A stretch of DNA of 64,000 nucleotides from Gallionellaceae bacterium (GTDB taxonomy: Bacteria > Pseudomonadota > Gammaproteobacteria > Burkholderiales > Thiobacillaceae): positions 1 to 64,000 of the forward strand of contig JAQTLU010000005.1 in NCBI GenBank assembly GCA_028714735.1, in the 5' to 3' direction. The position numbers and the translations under genes were made by a program. Below the pieces are notes generated by a model. It saw only the letters and a program-made list of their open reading frames with translations. It was not told the DNA's origin and did not search any database. Of this stretch, positions 55,380-64,000 are shown in pieces (positions within the stretch are counted from its first letter, which is position 1; the number at the start of each line of letters is the position of its first letter).

Positions 55380-56552
55380 TCAGTTCAGGAAGGCCCAGAT
55401 CAGCGCGGCCAGCTGGTCGGTCAGCAGGGCGGCCTCGTCCCGGGTCATCACCAGGGGCGGAATCAGCCGCACCACGTTATCCGCGGTCACGTTGATGAGC
55501 AGTTTCTCGGCCAGCGCCATCTTGACCAGGTCGCCGCAGGGACGGTCGAGCTCGATGCCGATGATCAGGCCCTGGCCGCGGATCTCCCTGACGCCGGCCA
55601 CCTGGCCCAGTTCGCGCTTCAGGGTATCGACGATGAAGGCGCCAACCTCGGTCGCGTTGCCGAGCAGGTCGTCCTTCGCCATCACCTCCAGGGTGGTCAG
55701 TGCCGCCGTGCAGGCAAACGGGTTGCCGCCGAAGGTGGAACCATGCCGGCCATAGGTGAACACCTCGGCCGCGACGCCGCGCGCCAGGCAGGCGCCGATG
55801 GGCACGCCGGAGCCCAGGCCCTTGGCCAGGGTCATCACATCGGGCAGGCAGTCGGAATGCTGGAAGGCGAACCACTTGCCGGTACGGCCGATGCCGGTCT
55901 GCACCTCGTCCAGCATCAGCAGCCATTCGTTCTGGTCGCAGATGGCGCGCAGGCGGTCGAGGTAATCGGCCTGGGGAATCTGCACGCCGCCCTCGCCCTG
56001 ATACGGCTCGACCAGCACGGCAACGATGTTGTTGTGGTGCGCAGCCAGCTTGGCCACCGCGTCGGCATCGCCGAACGGTACCCGCACGAAACCGCCGACC
56101 AGGGGTTCGAAACCGGCCTGGACCTTGCGATTGCCGGTGGCCGACAGGGTCGCCAGGGTGCGGCCGTGGAAGGACTTCTCCATGACCACGATGGCCGGAT
56201 TGTCGATGCCGCGGTTGTGGCCGTGCAAGCGGGCCAGCTTGATCGCCGCCTCGTTGGCCTCGGCGCCGGAATTGCAGAAGAAAGCCCGGTCCAGGCCCGA
56301 CAGCGCACACAGACGGTCGGCCAGTTCTTCCTGCTTGGGAATCCGGTACAGGTTGGAGGTGTGGATCAACCGGCCGGCCTGCTCGCACAGGGCGCGGGCC
56401 AGGACCGGGTGGGCATGGCCGAGGCCGCTCACCGCCACGCCGGCGACCGCATCCAGGTACTTGTCGCCGTTTTCGTCGTAAAGCCAGACGCCTTCGCCGT
56501 GCGTGAAGGCCACGGGCTGGCGGGCATAGGTCTGCATCAGGTGCTGGGACAT
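55380..56552 (-). CDS. argD: Acetylornithine aminotransferase
   Basis: The 390-residue class III aminotransferase has FCNSGAEANEAAIKLAR, the Asp of LLMLDEVQTGIGRTG and the PLP Lys in MTLAKGLGSG. It performs the fourth step of arginine synthesis. First gene of argD-argF-(DUF2283)-argG. Confidence 0.95.
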   Translation of the reverse strand: MSQHLMQTYARQPVAFTHGEGVWLYDENGDKYLDAVAGVAVSGLGHAHPVLARALCEQAGRLIHTSNLYRIPKQEELADRLCALSGLDRAFFCNSGAEANEAAIKLARLHGHNRGIDNPAIVVMEKSFHGRTLATLSATGNRKVQAGFEPLVGGFVRVPFGDADAVAKLAAHHNNIVAVLVEPYQGEGGVQIPQADYLDRLRAICDQNEWLLMLDEVQTGIGRTGKWFAFQHSDCLPDVMTLAKGLGSGVPIGACLARGVAAEVFTYGRHGSTFGGNPFACTAALTTLEVMAKDDLLGNATEVGAFIVDTLKRELGQVAGVREIRGQGLIIGIELDRPCGDLVKMALAEKLLINVTADNVVRLIPPLVMTRDEAALLTDQLAALIWAFLN

Positions 56553-56689
56553 AACTCGTTCACCAATAAATAATTTCGGCAGCTACGAGCCCAATTCAGT
56601 AGGCTCCGCGCCGCCGGGAACGGGCAACTATACCCTTAAATCCGGTCCGAAAAAACCTTCAGGCCTCGCCGCACCCGCATCCAGCCGGT

Positions 56690-56724
56690 TTATCCACAGA
56701 AGCTGTGGATAAACCTGTGCATAA
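56690..56724. promoter_or_regulatory. Cluster of DnaA boxes
   Basis: TTATCCACA (56690-56698) and TGTGGATAA (56704-56712) are perfect, oppositely oriented boxes 5 bases apart. TGTGCATAA (56716-56724) has one mismatch. Another one-mismatch box, TGTGGATTA, lies at 56882-56890 at the comEC stop. Confidence 0.6.
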
Positions 56725-56746
56725 ACACTGAATATTTCATCTAAAT

Positions 56747-56777
56747 GACCGTGGCGACTGGATTTATTGCCACGGTC
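56747..56777. repeat. Nine-base inverted repeat
   Basis: GACCGTGGC and GCCACGGTC are perfect complements separated by 13 nt (gactggatttatt). No T-run follows on either strand, so it is not a typical terminator. It could be a protein-binding dyad or hairpin. Confidence 0.5.
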
Positions 56778-56887
56778 CATAAATTAGGCCACGAGCAATA
56801 TCATTGTAATTCAATGAGTTATGAATTTACCCAATGCCATCAATGGTCTACGGCGGTTATCCGCTCAACCCGGGTGACAACTGTGGA

Positions 56888-59209
56888 TTAGCGCTGGCTT
56901 GTCAAGTCCTGCCTGGCCTGCCAATAGCGCCGACCGGCCTGACGCCCGGTCTCCACGGACAGTTCCGGACCGGCCACGGCGACATGCAGGGCCCCTTCCA
57001 GATCGGTACGGCGGATCGCGGCATGGCCGGCCCGATATCGGCCCACGACCTCAGGGTCGGGGTGGCCAAAGCGGTTGCGATAGCCCACCGAAAACAACGC
57101 CAGCCTTGGCCCCACCGCCCGGACGAACGGCAGCATGGAGGAGCCGCCGCTGCCGTGATGTGGCACGACCAGGATGTCCGCATGGAGTTCGCCGGGCGCC
57201 AGCTCGATGAGGCTCAATTCGCCCAGCCGGCCGATATCGCCGGTCAACAGGGCGGAACCGTGCACCCCGGTGATTTTCAACACGCAGCTTAGGTCGTTGT
57301 CCGGGAAACCTGACTGCGTGTAATAGCGCGCCGGCGGGTGGATGATCTCGAAGCGAACGTCGTCCCACTGCCAGACCTGGCCGGCTACGCAACGCCGTGT
57401 GCCGGGCAGTGAGGCCGACGACAGTCGCCAGGCCGGGGCATGGCTGGCCAGCAATGAGCGGGTGCCGCCGCTATGGTCGCTGTCCTCATGCGAGACCACC
57501 AGGCCATCCAGCCGGTTGATGCCCTGGCCGTACAGGAACGGCGCCACGACGCGGGCGCCGGCATCCTCGCCGGAGGCATAGCGGGGGCCGCTGTCGTAGA
57601 CCATGGCATGGCCGGCCGTGCGCACCACTACGGCCAGGCCCTGGCCGACATCGAGCACGTCGAGCCAGAACGTCCCCGGCTCAGGCCGTTCGATGCGCGG
57701 AAACAGCAGGGGCAGGAACAGCAGTGCGCCCAGCCAGCGCGCCGGAATGCCTTTCGGCGCCAGCAGCATGGCGACGCCGACCAGGGCCAGCACCAGGGCG
57801 GGCCAGGTCGGCCGGGCGCCGTGCCAGACCGGCTCCGGCAGCGTGGCGAGCCAATCCAGCATGACCATGGTCGCGGCGATCACGGCATGGGCGGCCTGGG
57901 CCAGCAGGTCGACCGGCAGCAGCGCCGCAGCCAGCACCAGGGGCACCGCGACCAGGCTGATCAGCGGAATGGCGACGGCGTTGGCCAGCGGCGAGACCAG
58001 GGATACCCCGTTGAACAGCAACAGCAGGACCGGCGCCAGGGCCAGGGTGACCGCCCATTGCGCCTGTACCCAGACCCGCCAGACCGATGGCGGCCGCAGC
58101 CGGCCGCTGCCCGCGTACATCAGCACGGTCACCGCCCCGAACGACAACCAGAACCCGGGCGCCAGGGCCGCCCAGGGGTCGATCAGGACCACCACCAGGG
58201 CCGCCATGGCCAGGATGCGCGAGGGCGTATCGGCCCGTTCCAGCCACAAGCCCGCCGCCACGGTCGCCAGCATGTACAGGGTGCGCTGCGCCGGCAGGCC
58301 GAACCCGGCCAGGGCGACATAGACCAGCGCCGTCGCCAGGCCGGCCAGGGTGGCCGCGCGCCGGGCCGGCAAGCGCAGGGCCAGGGCAGGCACCCGGCGC
58401 CAGGCCAGGTTCACCAGCGCGAACACCAGGCTGGCCAGCAGGGTGACATGCAGCCCGGAGATGCTCATCAGATGGGTCACGCCGGTCTGCCGGAACAGGG
58501 TCCATTGCGGTCCGGAGATGGCGTTCTGGTCGCCCACCGCCAGGGCGACGACGATGCCGGCGTAGGGCCGCCCGGCCAGGGCTGCACGCAAACGGTCGCG
58601 CATGGCCGCGCGCCAGCCGTCGATAACACCGGCCAGACTGGCGGGACAATCCGCCGCCGTCACGACCGGTCCCAGCACGTAGCCCTGGGCGCGGATGCCG
58701 CGCTCGAGCAGCCAGCCTTCATAGTCGAAGCCGCCCGGATTGACGCTGCCGCGCGGGCGGGCCAGCCGCGCGGTCAGGCTCAGGCAGCTTCCGGCCCTGG
58801 GCGTCACGGCCGGTTCCGGGCCGTACTGGTACTGGCTCAGCTGCACCCGGCGCGGCACCCGGGCGCCCGGCGTGCCGGCCCGGACCCCATCCAGCACCAG
58901 CCGCCAGCCACGTGGCGTCGTTTCGGGCAGATCGGCGACCCGGCCGCTCAGGCGGAGGTCGCGGCCCTCCCATGTTTGCGGCAGAGCGTCGGCCAGGCGC
59001 AGCTCGGCGCGCCAGGCGGCATAGAAGAAACCGAGCGCGACGAAGGCCAGCAAGGTCAACCCCCAGCGCAGCCAGCGCCCCGGCAGCCAGCCGGCCGCCA
59101 GGAATGCGGGCGGCAACAGCCAGGCCCAGCGCAGGTCCGGCAGGTCCGGCCGGAGTTGCAGCCAGGCCGCACCGGCGACGAAGGCCAGGATCAGCAGCCG
59201 CAATGGCAT
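56888..59209 (-). CDS. comEC: DNA internalisation competence protein ComEC/Rec2
   Basis: The 773-residue protein has the ComEC order: N-terminal DUF4131 with helices (about 1-170), Competence transmembrane domain (about 215-490; GVTHLMSISGLHVTLLASL) and a C-terminal metallo-beta-lactamase domain (about 510-750; SHEDSDHSGG, LLTGDI). It forms the inner-membrane channel for transforming DNA and may degrade one strand. Confidence 0.93.
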   Translation of the reverse strand: MPLRLLILAFVAGAAWLQLRPDLPDLRWAWLLPPAFLAAGWLPGRWLRWGLTLLAFVALGFFYAAWRAELRLADALPQTWEGRDLRLSGRVADLPETTPRGWRLVLDGVRAGTPGARVPRRVQLSQYQYGPEPAVTPRAGSCLSLTARLARPRGSVNPGGFDYEGWLLERGIRAQGYVLGPVVTAADCPASLAGVIDGWRAAMRDRLRAALAGRPYAGIVVALAVGDQNAISGPQWTLFRQTGVTHLMSISGLHVTLLASLVFALVNLAWRRVPALALRLPARRAATLAGLATALVYVALAGFGLPAQRTLYMLATVAAGLWLERADTPSRILAMAALVVVLIDPWAALAPGFWLSFGAVTVLMYAGSGRLRPPSVWRVWVQAQWAVTLALAPVLLLLFNGVSLVSPLANAVAIPLISLVAVPLVLAAALLPVDLLAQAAHAVIAATMVMLDWLATLPEPVWHGARPTWPALVLALVGVAMLLAPKGIPARWLGALLFLPLLFPRIERPEPGTFWLDVLDVGQGLAVVVRTAGHAMVYDSGPRYASGEDAGARVVAPFLYGQGINRLDGLVVSHEDSDHSGGTRSLLASHAPAWRLSSASLPGTRRCVAGQVWQWDDVRFEIIHPPARYYTQSGFPDNDLSCVLKITGVHGSALLTGDIGRLGELSLIELAPGELHADILVVPHHGSGGSSMLPFVRAVGPRLALFSVGYRNRFGHPDPEVVGRYRAGHAAIRRTDLEGALHVAVAGPELSVETGRQAGRRYWQARQDLTSQR

Positions 59210-59261
59210 GTCAGGCTTTCACGACTAGAATGCATGCTCATCCCTATTGTCTTCCCTGCCG

Positions 59262-59816
59262 ATGCCGCGCAAGCACTTCCGGAAGTACCTGCCCGATCAC
59301 GTTACCATCCTGGAGCATCGGCACCTGAAGCTGTTCCGGCCCCTGTTGCGCCATCCCAACCTGTGGCACCTGAACCGGCATTCGGTGGCCGGCGGCGTCG
59401 CACTCGGGATGTTCGCCGGGCTGATACCCGGGCCGGTGCAGATGTTGTCGGCCGCCATCCTGGCCATCCTGTTCCGGGTCAACCTCCCGGTCGCGATGTT
59501 CACTACCCTGTATACCAACCCCCTGACCTGGGGTCCGCTTATCGTCGCCGCCTATGCCGTCGGCTCGGTATTCACCGGCGAAACCATGGCCCAGGCCATC
59601 CCGCCCGACTTCGACTGGCAGGGCGGCCACTGGCTGAATTATCTGCCGGAATTATGGCTGTGGTTCAAGGGTCTCGGGGAGACTTACCTCATCGGCAGCG
59701 TGCTGCTCGGACTCGGCCTGGCCGCCCTGGGCTATGCCGCGGTGCAACTGGCCTGGCGGTTGTACATCCTGGCCTATCTGCGCCGGCGCAAACGACGGAC
59801 TCAGCGTTCCGGCTGA
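59262..59816 (+). CDS. DUF2062 family membrane protein
   Basis: The 184-residue protein has the DUF2062 pattern: [46 protein letters not shown], about three to four helices and a basic C-terminus. Function unknown. It is divergent from comEC and overlaps the end of convergent lolD by 16 bases. Confidence 0.82.
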   Translation: MPRKHFRKYLPDHVTILEHRHLKLFRPLLRHPNLWHLNRHSVAGGVALGMFAGLIPGPVQMLSAAILAILFRVNLPVAMFTTLYTNPLTWGPLIVAAYAVGSVFTGETMAQAIPPDFDWQGGHWLNYLPELWLWFKGLGETYLIGSVLLGLGLAALGYAAVQLAWRLYILAYLRRRKRRTQRSG

Positions 59817-60523
59817 ACGAACGCCCCGTCGCGCAATTCCAGCACCCGCTGCATGCGTGCCGCCAGGTGCGGGTCGTGGCTGACCACCAGGAAGCTGATG
59901 CCGTGTCTTTCATTGAGGCCGAGCAACATGTCCTGGATGCGCTCGGCGGTGGCGCGGTCGAGGTTGCCGGTCGGCTCGTCCATCAGCACGCAAGCCGGCT
60001 CGGTGACCAGGGCGCGGGCGACGGCGGCACGCTGACGCTCGCCGCCCGACAACTCGCCCGGACGATGGTGCATGCGGTGGCCGAGGCCGACCTCTTCCAG
60101 CCAGGGTTGCGCCGCCGCCAGGGCCGCGGCCTTGTCCATGCGCCGGATCAAGAGCGGCATGGCGACGTTTTCCAGGGCGGTGAATTCCTGCAGCAGGTGG
60201 TGGAACTGGTAGACGAAGCCCATGGTCCGGTTGCGCAGCCGGCCGCGCTCGGTCTCGCCCATGCGCCAGATGTCCTGGCCGCCGACCCGGACCACGCCGG
60301 CATCCGGCTTGTCCAGCCCGCCCAGCACATGCAGCAGGGTGCTCTTGCCCGAGCCCGAGGCGCCGATCACCGCCACCCGCTCGCCGGCGGCGATGCTCAG
60401 GTCGACCCCGGCCAGGACCGGCACCTCGATCTTGCCCTGCCAGTAACTCTTGCTCAGGCCCGAACAGGCCAGCACCGGGCTGACCGCTGATAGCTGATCG
60501 CTGACCGCTGACCGCTCATTCAT
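59801..60523 (-). CDS. lolD: Lipoprotein-releasing ABC transporter ATP-binding protein
   Basis: The 240-residue ATPase has Walker [10 protein letters not shown], the signature LSGGERQR and Walker B VLMDEP, matching LolD ([32 protein letters not shown]). It drives lipoprotein release to LolA. The first 18 or so codons contain a heptanucleotide repeat and extend beyond E. coli LolD by about a dozen residues; a GTG start just after the repeat would give the usual length. It overlaps lolC/E by 8 bases. Confidence 0.93.
   Translation of the reverse strand: MNERSAVSDQLSAVSPVLACSGLSKSYWQGKIEVPVLAGVDLSIAAGERVAVIGASGSGKSTLLHVLGGLDKPDAGVVRVGGQDIWRMGETERGRLRNRTMGFVYQFHHLLQEFTALENVAMPLLIRRMDKAAALAAAQPWLEEVGLGHRMHHRPGELSGGERQRAAVARALVTEPACVLMDEPTGNLDRATAERIQDMLLGLNERHGISFLVVSHDPHLAARMQRVLELRDGAFVQPER
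60480..60514. repeat. Five-unit heptanucleotide tandem repeat at the lolD start
   Basis: Plus strand units are CTGACCG, CTGATAG, CTGATCG, CTGACCG, CTGACCG, exactly 7 nt each. It sits at the 5' end of the lolD frame; the period is not a multiple of three, so unit gain or loss shifts the N-terminal frame. Confidence 0.75.
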
Positions 60524-61760
60524 ATCGCAGTGCCTCCGCCGGCTGCACGCGCGAGGCCCGCCAGCTCGGATACAGGGTGGCCAGGAAGGCCAGCACCAGG
60601 GACACCCCGGCGATGGTCGCGACGTCCGAACCGATCACCTTGGATGGCAGCTTGGAGATGTAATAGACGTCGGCCGGGAACAGGTCGATGCCGACCGCGC
60701 GCTCGATCAAGGGCACCACGGTTTCGACGTTGATGGCCAGCAGAAGGCCGGCCGCCACCCCGACCACGGTGCCGATCACCCCGATCAGGCTGCCCTGGAC
60801 CATGAACACCTTCATGATGCTGGCCGGGCTGGCGCCCAGGGTGCGCAGGATGGCGATGTCGGGTTGCTTGTCGGTGACCGCCATGACCAGGGTGGAGACG
60901 ATGTTGAATGCGGCCACCGCGACGATCAGCAGCAGGATGATGAACATCATGTGCTTCTCGATCGCCACGGCGCGGAAGAAGTTGGTGTGGCTCATGGTCC
61001 AGTCGGAGATGTAGTAGTCGCCGACCAGGCTATGCGCCATCTCGCGGGTCACCCAGGGCGCCCGGTCCATGTTGGCCAGCTTCAGGCGCAGGCCGGATAC
61101 CGCGTCGCCCAGGCGGTACAGGCGGGCGGCATCGTCGATGTGCATCAGGGCCAGGCCGGAGTCGTACTCGAACATGCCGATGGAGAAGATGCCGACCACC
61201 TTGAACTGCTTCATCCGGGGCAGCAGGCCGGCCGGGGTGACCACGCCCTGGGGCACGATCACCGTCACCTTGTCGCCCACCGCCACGCCCAGGCTATTGG
61301 CCAGATCGGCGCCCAGGATGATGTCGAACCCGCCCGGCTTCAGGTCGGCCAGGGCGCCGGCCCGCATATGGCTGGCGAACTCGGTGACCTGGTCCTCCTG
61401 TCCGGGCAGGACGCCCCGGATCATCGCACCCTTGGTGTTCTGGCCATCGGCCAGCAGGCCCTGGCCGGAGACATAGGGCGCGAAGCCGCGCACCTCGGGA
61501 TGCTTGCGCGCCTGTTCGGCCAGCGCGCGCCAGTCGTCCAGGCGCTCGCCGGGGCCGGAGATTTCCATGTGCGAGGCGACGCCCAGGATACGGTCGCGCA
61601 GTTCCTCCTGGAAGCCGTTCATCACCGAGAGCACCACGATGAGCGCCATGACGCCCAGCGCGATGCCCGCCATTGACACGGCGGAGATGAAGGAGATGAA
61701 GTGATTACGCCGCTTGGCGCGGGTATATCGGAGACCGATCCAGAGTTCGTAGGGACGCAT
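60516..61760 (-). CDS. lolC: Lipoprotein-releasing ABC transporter permease
   Basis: The 414-residue permease has one N-terminal helix, a large periplasmic MacB-type domain and three C-terminal helices, with the LolC/E motifs [17 protein letters not shown] and [17 protein letters not shown]. With a single permease gene here it is probably a LolF-type homodimer (combined LolC/E) or LolC/E whose partner is elsewhere; LolC versus LolE cannot be settled from sequence alone. Confidence 0.9.
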   Translation of the reverse strand: MRPYELWIGLRYTRAKRRNHFISFISAVSMAGIALGVMALIVVLSVMNGFQEELRDRILGVASHMEISGPGERLDDWRALAEQARKHPEVRGFAPYVSGQGLLADGQNTKGAMIRGVLPGQEDQVTEFASHMRAGALADLKPGGFDIILGADLANSLGVAVGDKVTVIVPQGVVTPAGLLPRMKQFKVVGIFSIGMFEYDSGLALMHIDDAARLYRLGDAVSGLRLKLANMDRAPWVTREMAHSLVGDYYISDWTMSHTNFFRAVAIEKHMMFIILLLIVAVAAFNIVSTLVMAVTDKQPDIAILRTLGASPASIMKVFMVQGSLIGVIGTVVGVAAGLLLAINVETVVPLIERAVGIDLFPADVYYISKLPSKVIGSDVATIAGVSLVLAFLATLYPSWRASRVQPAEALRYE

Positions 61761-61798
61761 CCGTGGCAGTCTGCCACAGGCGGCGCCCGGTCACCAGA

Positions 61799-62068
61799 TC
61801 AACGGTATTGCGCCCGCGCCAGGACCAGCCGCTCGCTACCGCAACTGCACATCACCTCGCGCTCGCGCAACAGGGCGAGGTGATGTTCGATATAGGCCGG
61901 GCGCGCAGACGGTTCCAGCTCGGCCAGGGTTTTCCGGTGCTGGCTGCACTCGGCCTCGGTCATCAGCCAGTTGCACGAAGCCGCCACGGTCGTCTCCCGG
62001 ACCTGATCCTGGCCGGCCATGGAAATGCCTGAATGGAACAGCAATGCAGCGATCAAAAGCGTTTTCAT
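61799..62068 (-). CDS. Small exported cysteine-containing protein
   Basis: The 89-residue protein has a signal peptide (cleavage near SMA) and a mature part of about 70 residues with four Cys (C-x(7)-C and CxC near the end), probably periplasmic and disulfide-bonded. AGGGGAG precedes the start. I do not recognise the family. It is upstream of lolC on the same strand, 38 bases apart. Confidence 0.65.
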   Translation of the reverse strand: MKTLLIAALLFHSGISMAGQDQVRETTVAASCNWLMTEAECSQHRKTLAELEPSARPAYIEHHLALLREREVMCSCGSERLVLARAQYR

Positions 62069-62143
62069 GCTCCCCTCCGGGATAAGCCATTAATCCCGAT
62101 TATATTTGTCGACTATTACAAGTCAACGACAACGACAGGGGGG

Positions 62144-62563
62144 TTATTCGCCGATCAGATGGGCAGCGACCGTACGCAGGTGGCCGGCGCGGCGGTGCTC
62201 GAACAGGTAGATGCCCTGCCAAGTGCCCAGCACCATCCTGCCGTCGTGTACCGGGATGCTCAGCTGGGTCTGGGTCAGCGCGGCGCGGACATGGGCCGGC
62301 ATGTCGTCCGGACCCTCCAGGATGTGGCTGTAAAGCGGGTCCTGTTCCGGCACCAGACGCGCCAGGAAGGCCTCCAGGTCGCGCTGCACATCGGGGTCGG
62401 CATTTTCCTGGATGACCAGGCTGGCCGAGGTATGGCGCACGAACAGGGTCAGCAGGCCGGCACGGATGCCGGCCCCGGCCAACCAGCGCCGGACCTCTTC
62501 GGTGAAGTCATAGAGTCCCTTGCCGCGGCTCCGTATCTCGAATTGGCTGTGGATCTGGTGCAT
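62144..62563 (-). CDS. yjbQ: YjbQ family protein (UPF0047)
   Basis: The 139-residue protein has the YjbQ pattern: GLYDFTEEVRRWL, LLTLFVRHTSASLVIQENADPDVQ, MPAHVRAALTQTQLSIPV, and GTWQGIYLFEHR. It has been called a thiamin phosphate synthase on the basis of weak activity; its true role is unsettled. Confidence 0.9.
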   Translation of the reverse strand: MHQIHSQFEIRSRGKGLYDFTEEVRRWLAGAGIRAGLLTLFVRHTSASLVIQENADPDVQRDLEAFLARLVPEQDPLYSHILEGPDDMPAHVRAALTQTQLSIPVHDGRMVLGTWQGIYLFEHRRAGHLRTVAAHLIGE

Positions 62564-62612
62564 CGGGGCATTTTACGTCCCAGGCAACCAGTAAACCAAC
62601 CCGGCCCCCGGG

Positions 62613-62652
62613 CTGTAATGACAACGTAACCTGGCGGTCGGCAGACTGTAAC
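62613..62652 (+). promoter_or_regulatory. Possible degenerate Pho-box-like direct repeats
   Basis: CTGTAAT (62613) and CTGTAAC (62646) are 33 bp apart, i.e. three 11-bp steps, with a weak ACGTAAC copy at 62624. PhoB boxes are direct repeats with 11-bp period (CTGTCAT type). The match is partial. Confidence 0.25.
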
Positions 62653-62703
62653 TTGCGGCCACCAGAATGCCCGTGGTTTTTCTACTCAACACGGGGAATA
62701 GTC

Positions 62704-64000
62704 ATGCGTCTGAAAACATTGGTGGCGGCAATGTCCGTCGGTCTGATCCTTGCCGCCTGCGGCGGCGGCAGCAGCAGCACGGCCAGCAGCCTCACCGGCA
62801 CCCTGTCCGATTCCTACGTCAAGGGCGTGACCTATACCGCCATACCCAGCGGCAAGACCGGCAGCACCGGGGCCAATGGCGAGTTCAGCTATGTCGCCGG
62901 CGACACGGTGACCTTCAAGCTCGGCAACGTCACCCTGGGCTCGGTCGACATGACCAGCCCGGCGCTCGGCAGCGATGGCGGCCACGTCATGGTCCGCCCC
63001 AAGGACCTCGCCGGCACGACCGACGAAACCGACGAAAAGGCTTTGGGCGTAGCCCAGTTGCTGCAGACCGCGGCCGGCGCGCTGCCCAACGACAGCCAGA
63101 TCGACGTCAGCGGCAATGCCGGCAAGTTCACTGCCGCCGACACGGCGGACGGTCTCGACAAGGTCGGCACCCTGGTCGATGCGGCCGGCCTGACCGTCGT
63201 GCCCCTGGACAAGGTCGCCGAGCACCTGCTCAACGCCCCCGCGCACGTGAAATCGGTGGAGTTCACGCCGACCGACATCACCGGCCTGTCCGACGCCAAC
63301 CGCGCCATCGCCTACACCACGTCGACGGTCAAGGTGACCTATGCCGACGGCAGCACGCAAACCTACCCGCTGTCGTTCGTGAACCTGTTCAACAACATCG
63401 ACACCGGCAAGACCGCCGACGGCTCCGCTGCCGCGGCGATCCACGCCAAGGCCGGTACGCTGGTCAAGGATGCCAACGGCAACCCCTTCGTGCCGCAGAC
63501 CCCGGACGCCAACTCGCTGATGAATATCGGCGGCACCCCCTACCTGGTGACCCATTTCGAGTACGAGAACAACGACAGCGCCGGCACCAACCAGTATGGC
63601 AAGGTGCCCATGACCATGACCCTGGCCAAGCTCAGCCAAGCAACCTCCGACGGCAAACTGGCGGTCGATTCGATCAAGCAGGTGGATTTCTCCGGCGTCA
63701 ACGGCCTGTGGATCCCCTGCGCCGGCAGCCGTTCGCCCTGGAACACCCACCTGGGCTCGGAGGAATATGAGCCGGATGCGCGCTGCGACAGCGCCAACGG
63801 CGATGCCACCTACGCCGCCAGCGGTTCCTGCACGGCCATGGAATACGAGGCCCGCATGAACGCCTTCCGCAGCCTGTACGGCGAGCCCGCCGCCTCGCCC
63901 TACAACTACGGCCGCGTGCCGGAAGTCACCGTCGCCATGGGCGGCACCAGCACGGTGCAGAAGTGGTACACCCTGGGCCGCATCTCGCGCGAAAAGGTCC
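62704..64000 (+). CDS. PhoX-like (DUF839) lipoprotein, truncated by the window end
   Basis: An uninterrupted frame of 432 codons runs from the ATG at 62704 off the end of the window. It starts with a lipoprotein signal (lipobox LAAC, Cys19) followed by a Ser/Gly-rich spacer and a domain like those in cell-surface lipoproteins (LTGTLSDSYVKGVTYTA). The part from about residue 310 carries the PhoX/DUF839 signature WNTHLGSEEYEPDAR and FDNI-type strands. PhoX proteins are calcium/iron-dependent phosphatases. The rest of the catalytic domain lies outside the window. GGGGAAT precedes the start. Confidence 0.75.
   Translation, partial: MRLKTLVAAMSVGLILAACGGGSSSTASSLTGTLSDSYVKGVTYTAIPSGKTGSTGANGEFSYVAGDTVTFKLGNVTLGSVDMTSPALGSDGGHVMVRPKDLAGTTDETDEKALGVAQLLQTAAGALPNDSQIDVSGNAGKFTAADTADGLDKVGTLVDAAGLTVVPLDKVAEHLLNAPAHVKSVEFTPTDITGLSDANRAIAYTTSTVKVTYADGSTQTYPLSFVNLFNNIDTGKTADGSAAAAIHAKAGTLVKDANGNPFVPQTPDANSLMNIGGTPYLVTHFEYENNDSAGTNQYGKVPMTMTLAKLSQATSDGKLAVDSIKQVDFSGVNGLWIPCAGSRSPWNTHLGSEEYEPDARCDSANGDATYAASGSCTAMEYEARMNAFRSLYGEPAASPYNYGRVPEVTVAMGGTSTVQKWYTLGRISREKV

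Larger units (their letters stand above)
56553..56887. other. Intergenic region with DnaA-box cluster and AT-rich stretch
   Basis: This 335-bp gap between argD and comEC contains no gene I can support. It holds two perfect inverted DnaA boxes plus a one-mismatch box (56690-56724), a 9-bp inverted repeat (56747-56777) and an AT-rich stretch (about 56720-56830). Promoter signals for argD are expected near its left end. Confidence 0.6.

Noticed and set aside
56690-56890. Assignment of the DnaA-box cluster as the chromosomal origin
   Set aside because: No dnaA, dnaN, gyrB, parAB or rpmH gene is nearby and box number is low; GC skew could not be computed. Reported only as a DnaA-box cluster.
57473-60490. 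Very long open frame (about 1,000 codons) antisense to comEC and lolD
   Set aside because: It spans comEC, the DUF2062 gene and lolD on the other frames, has a low-complexity Gln/Gly/Arg composition and no recognisable domain.

Overview
The window is high-GC chromosomal DNA from a betaproteobacterium. The best evidence is the housekeeping order hemW-rdgB-rph-(PP2C)-(Ser/Thr kinase)-yicC-gmk-rpoZ-spoT-ridA-recG, followed later by ubiC-ubiA, together with lolC/E-lolD, comEC and an argD-argF-argG cluster. I cannot name a genus from sequence alone. A cowN gene and a small-RNA promoter with full nif-type architecture suggest a nitrogen-fixing lineage, although no nitrogenase genes lie in the window.

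Layout. 1-1,000: an AT-richer edge with gene remnants (3' end of an unknown gene, a clipped XRE repressor, a frameshifted fragment). 1,145-7,560: a thrombospondin-3/proline repeat protein, a single-domain globin, a candidate sigma54-driven small RNA, a minus-strand hslR/FAD oxidase/PfpI run, a lipoprotein and a beta-CASP nuclease. 7,591-9,876: a tightly overlapping operon of two DUF1538 membrane proteins, a PII-like protein and a CBS-pair protein. 9,962-15,039: DNA glycosylase, YchJ, dienelactone hydrolase, a GcvR-type ACT protein, a diguanylate cyclase and prfC. 15,049-22,671: secreted proteins, a PDC-sensor protein, then the hemW-rdgB-rph-phosphatase-kinase operon and divergent yicC. 22,727-28,262: a YfiR / TonB receptor / hybrid histidine kinase cassette.

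Two blocks interrupt what is usually continuous core synteny. Between gmk and rpoZ (29,254-35,070) sits a polyprenyl-phosphate D-arabinofuranose pathway (GT-C transferase, HAD-UbiA fusion, GtrA, DprE1-like, DprE2-like) followed by cowN. Between recG and ubiC (40,205-48,608) sits a signalling block: STAS antagonist, RsbW-cNMP-SpoIIE fusion, FecR protein, glutaminase-STAS-cNMP fusion, CHASE2 nucleotidyl cyclase, second FecR protein and OmpA-like protein. The cyclase and two cNMP-binding effectors suggest a local cyclic-nucleotide circuit.

48,736-64,000: ubiC, ubiA, tcdA, a CsgG-like protein, yajQ, ppnP, the arginine cluster, an intergenic DnaA-box cluster, comEC, a DUF2062 protein, lolD/lolC, small secreted and YjbQ proteins, and the start of a PhoX-like lipoprotein that runs off the end.

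The most notable candidate is the roughly 100-nt RNA at 3,069-3,170 (minus strand). It has a near-consensus RpoN promoter, an IHF-like site, a TGT-N10-ACA NifA-type upstream element and a strong intrinsic terminator, so it could be a NifA/RpoN-controlled regulatory RNA.
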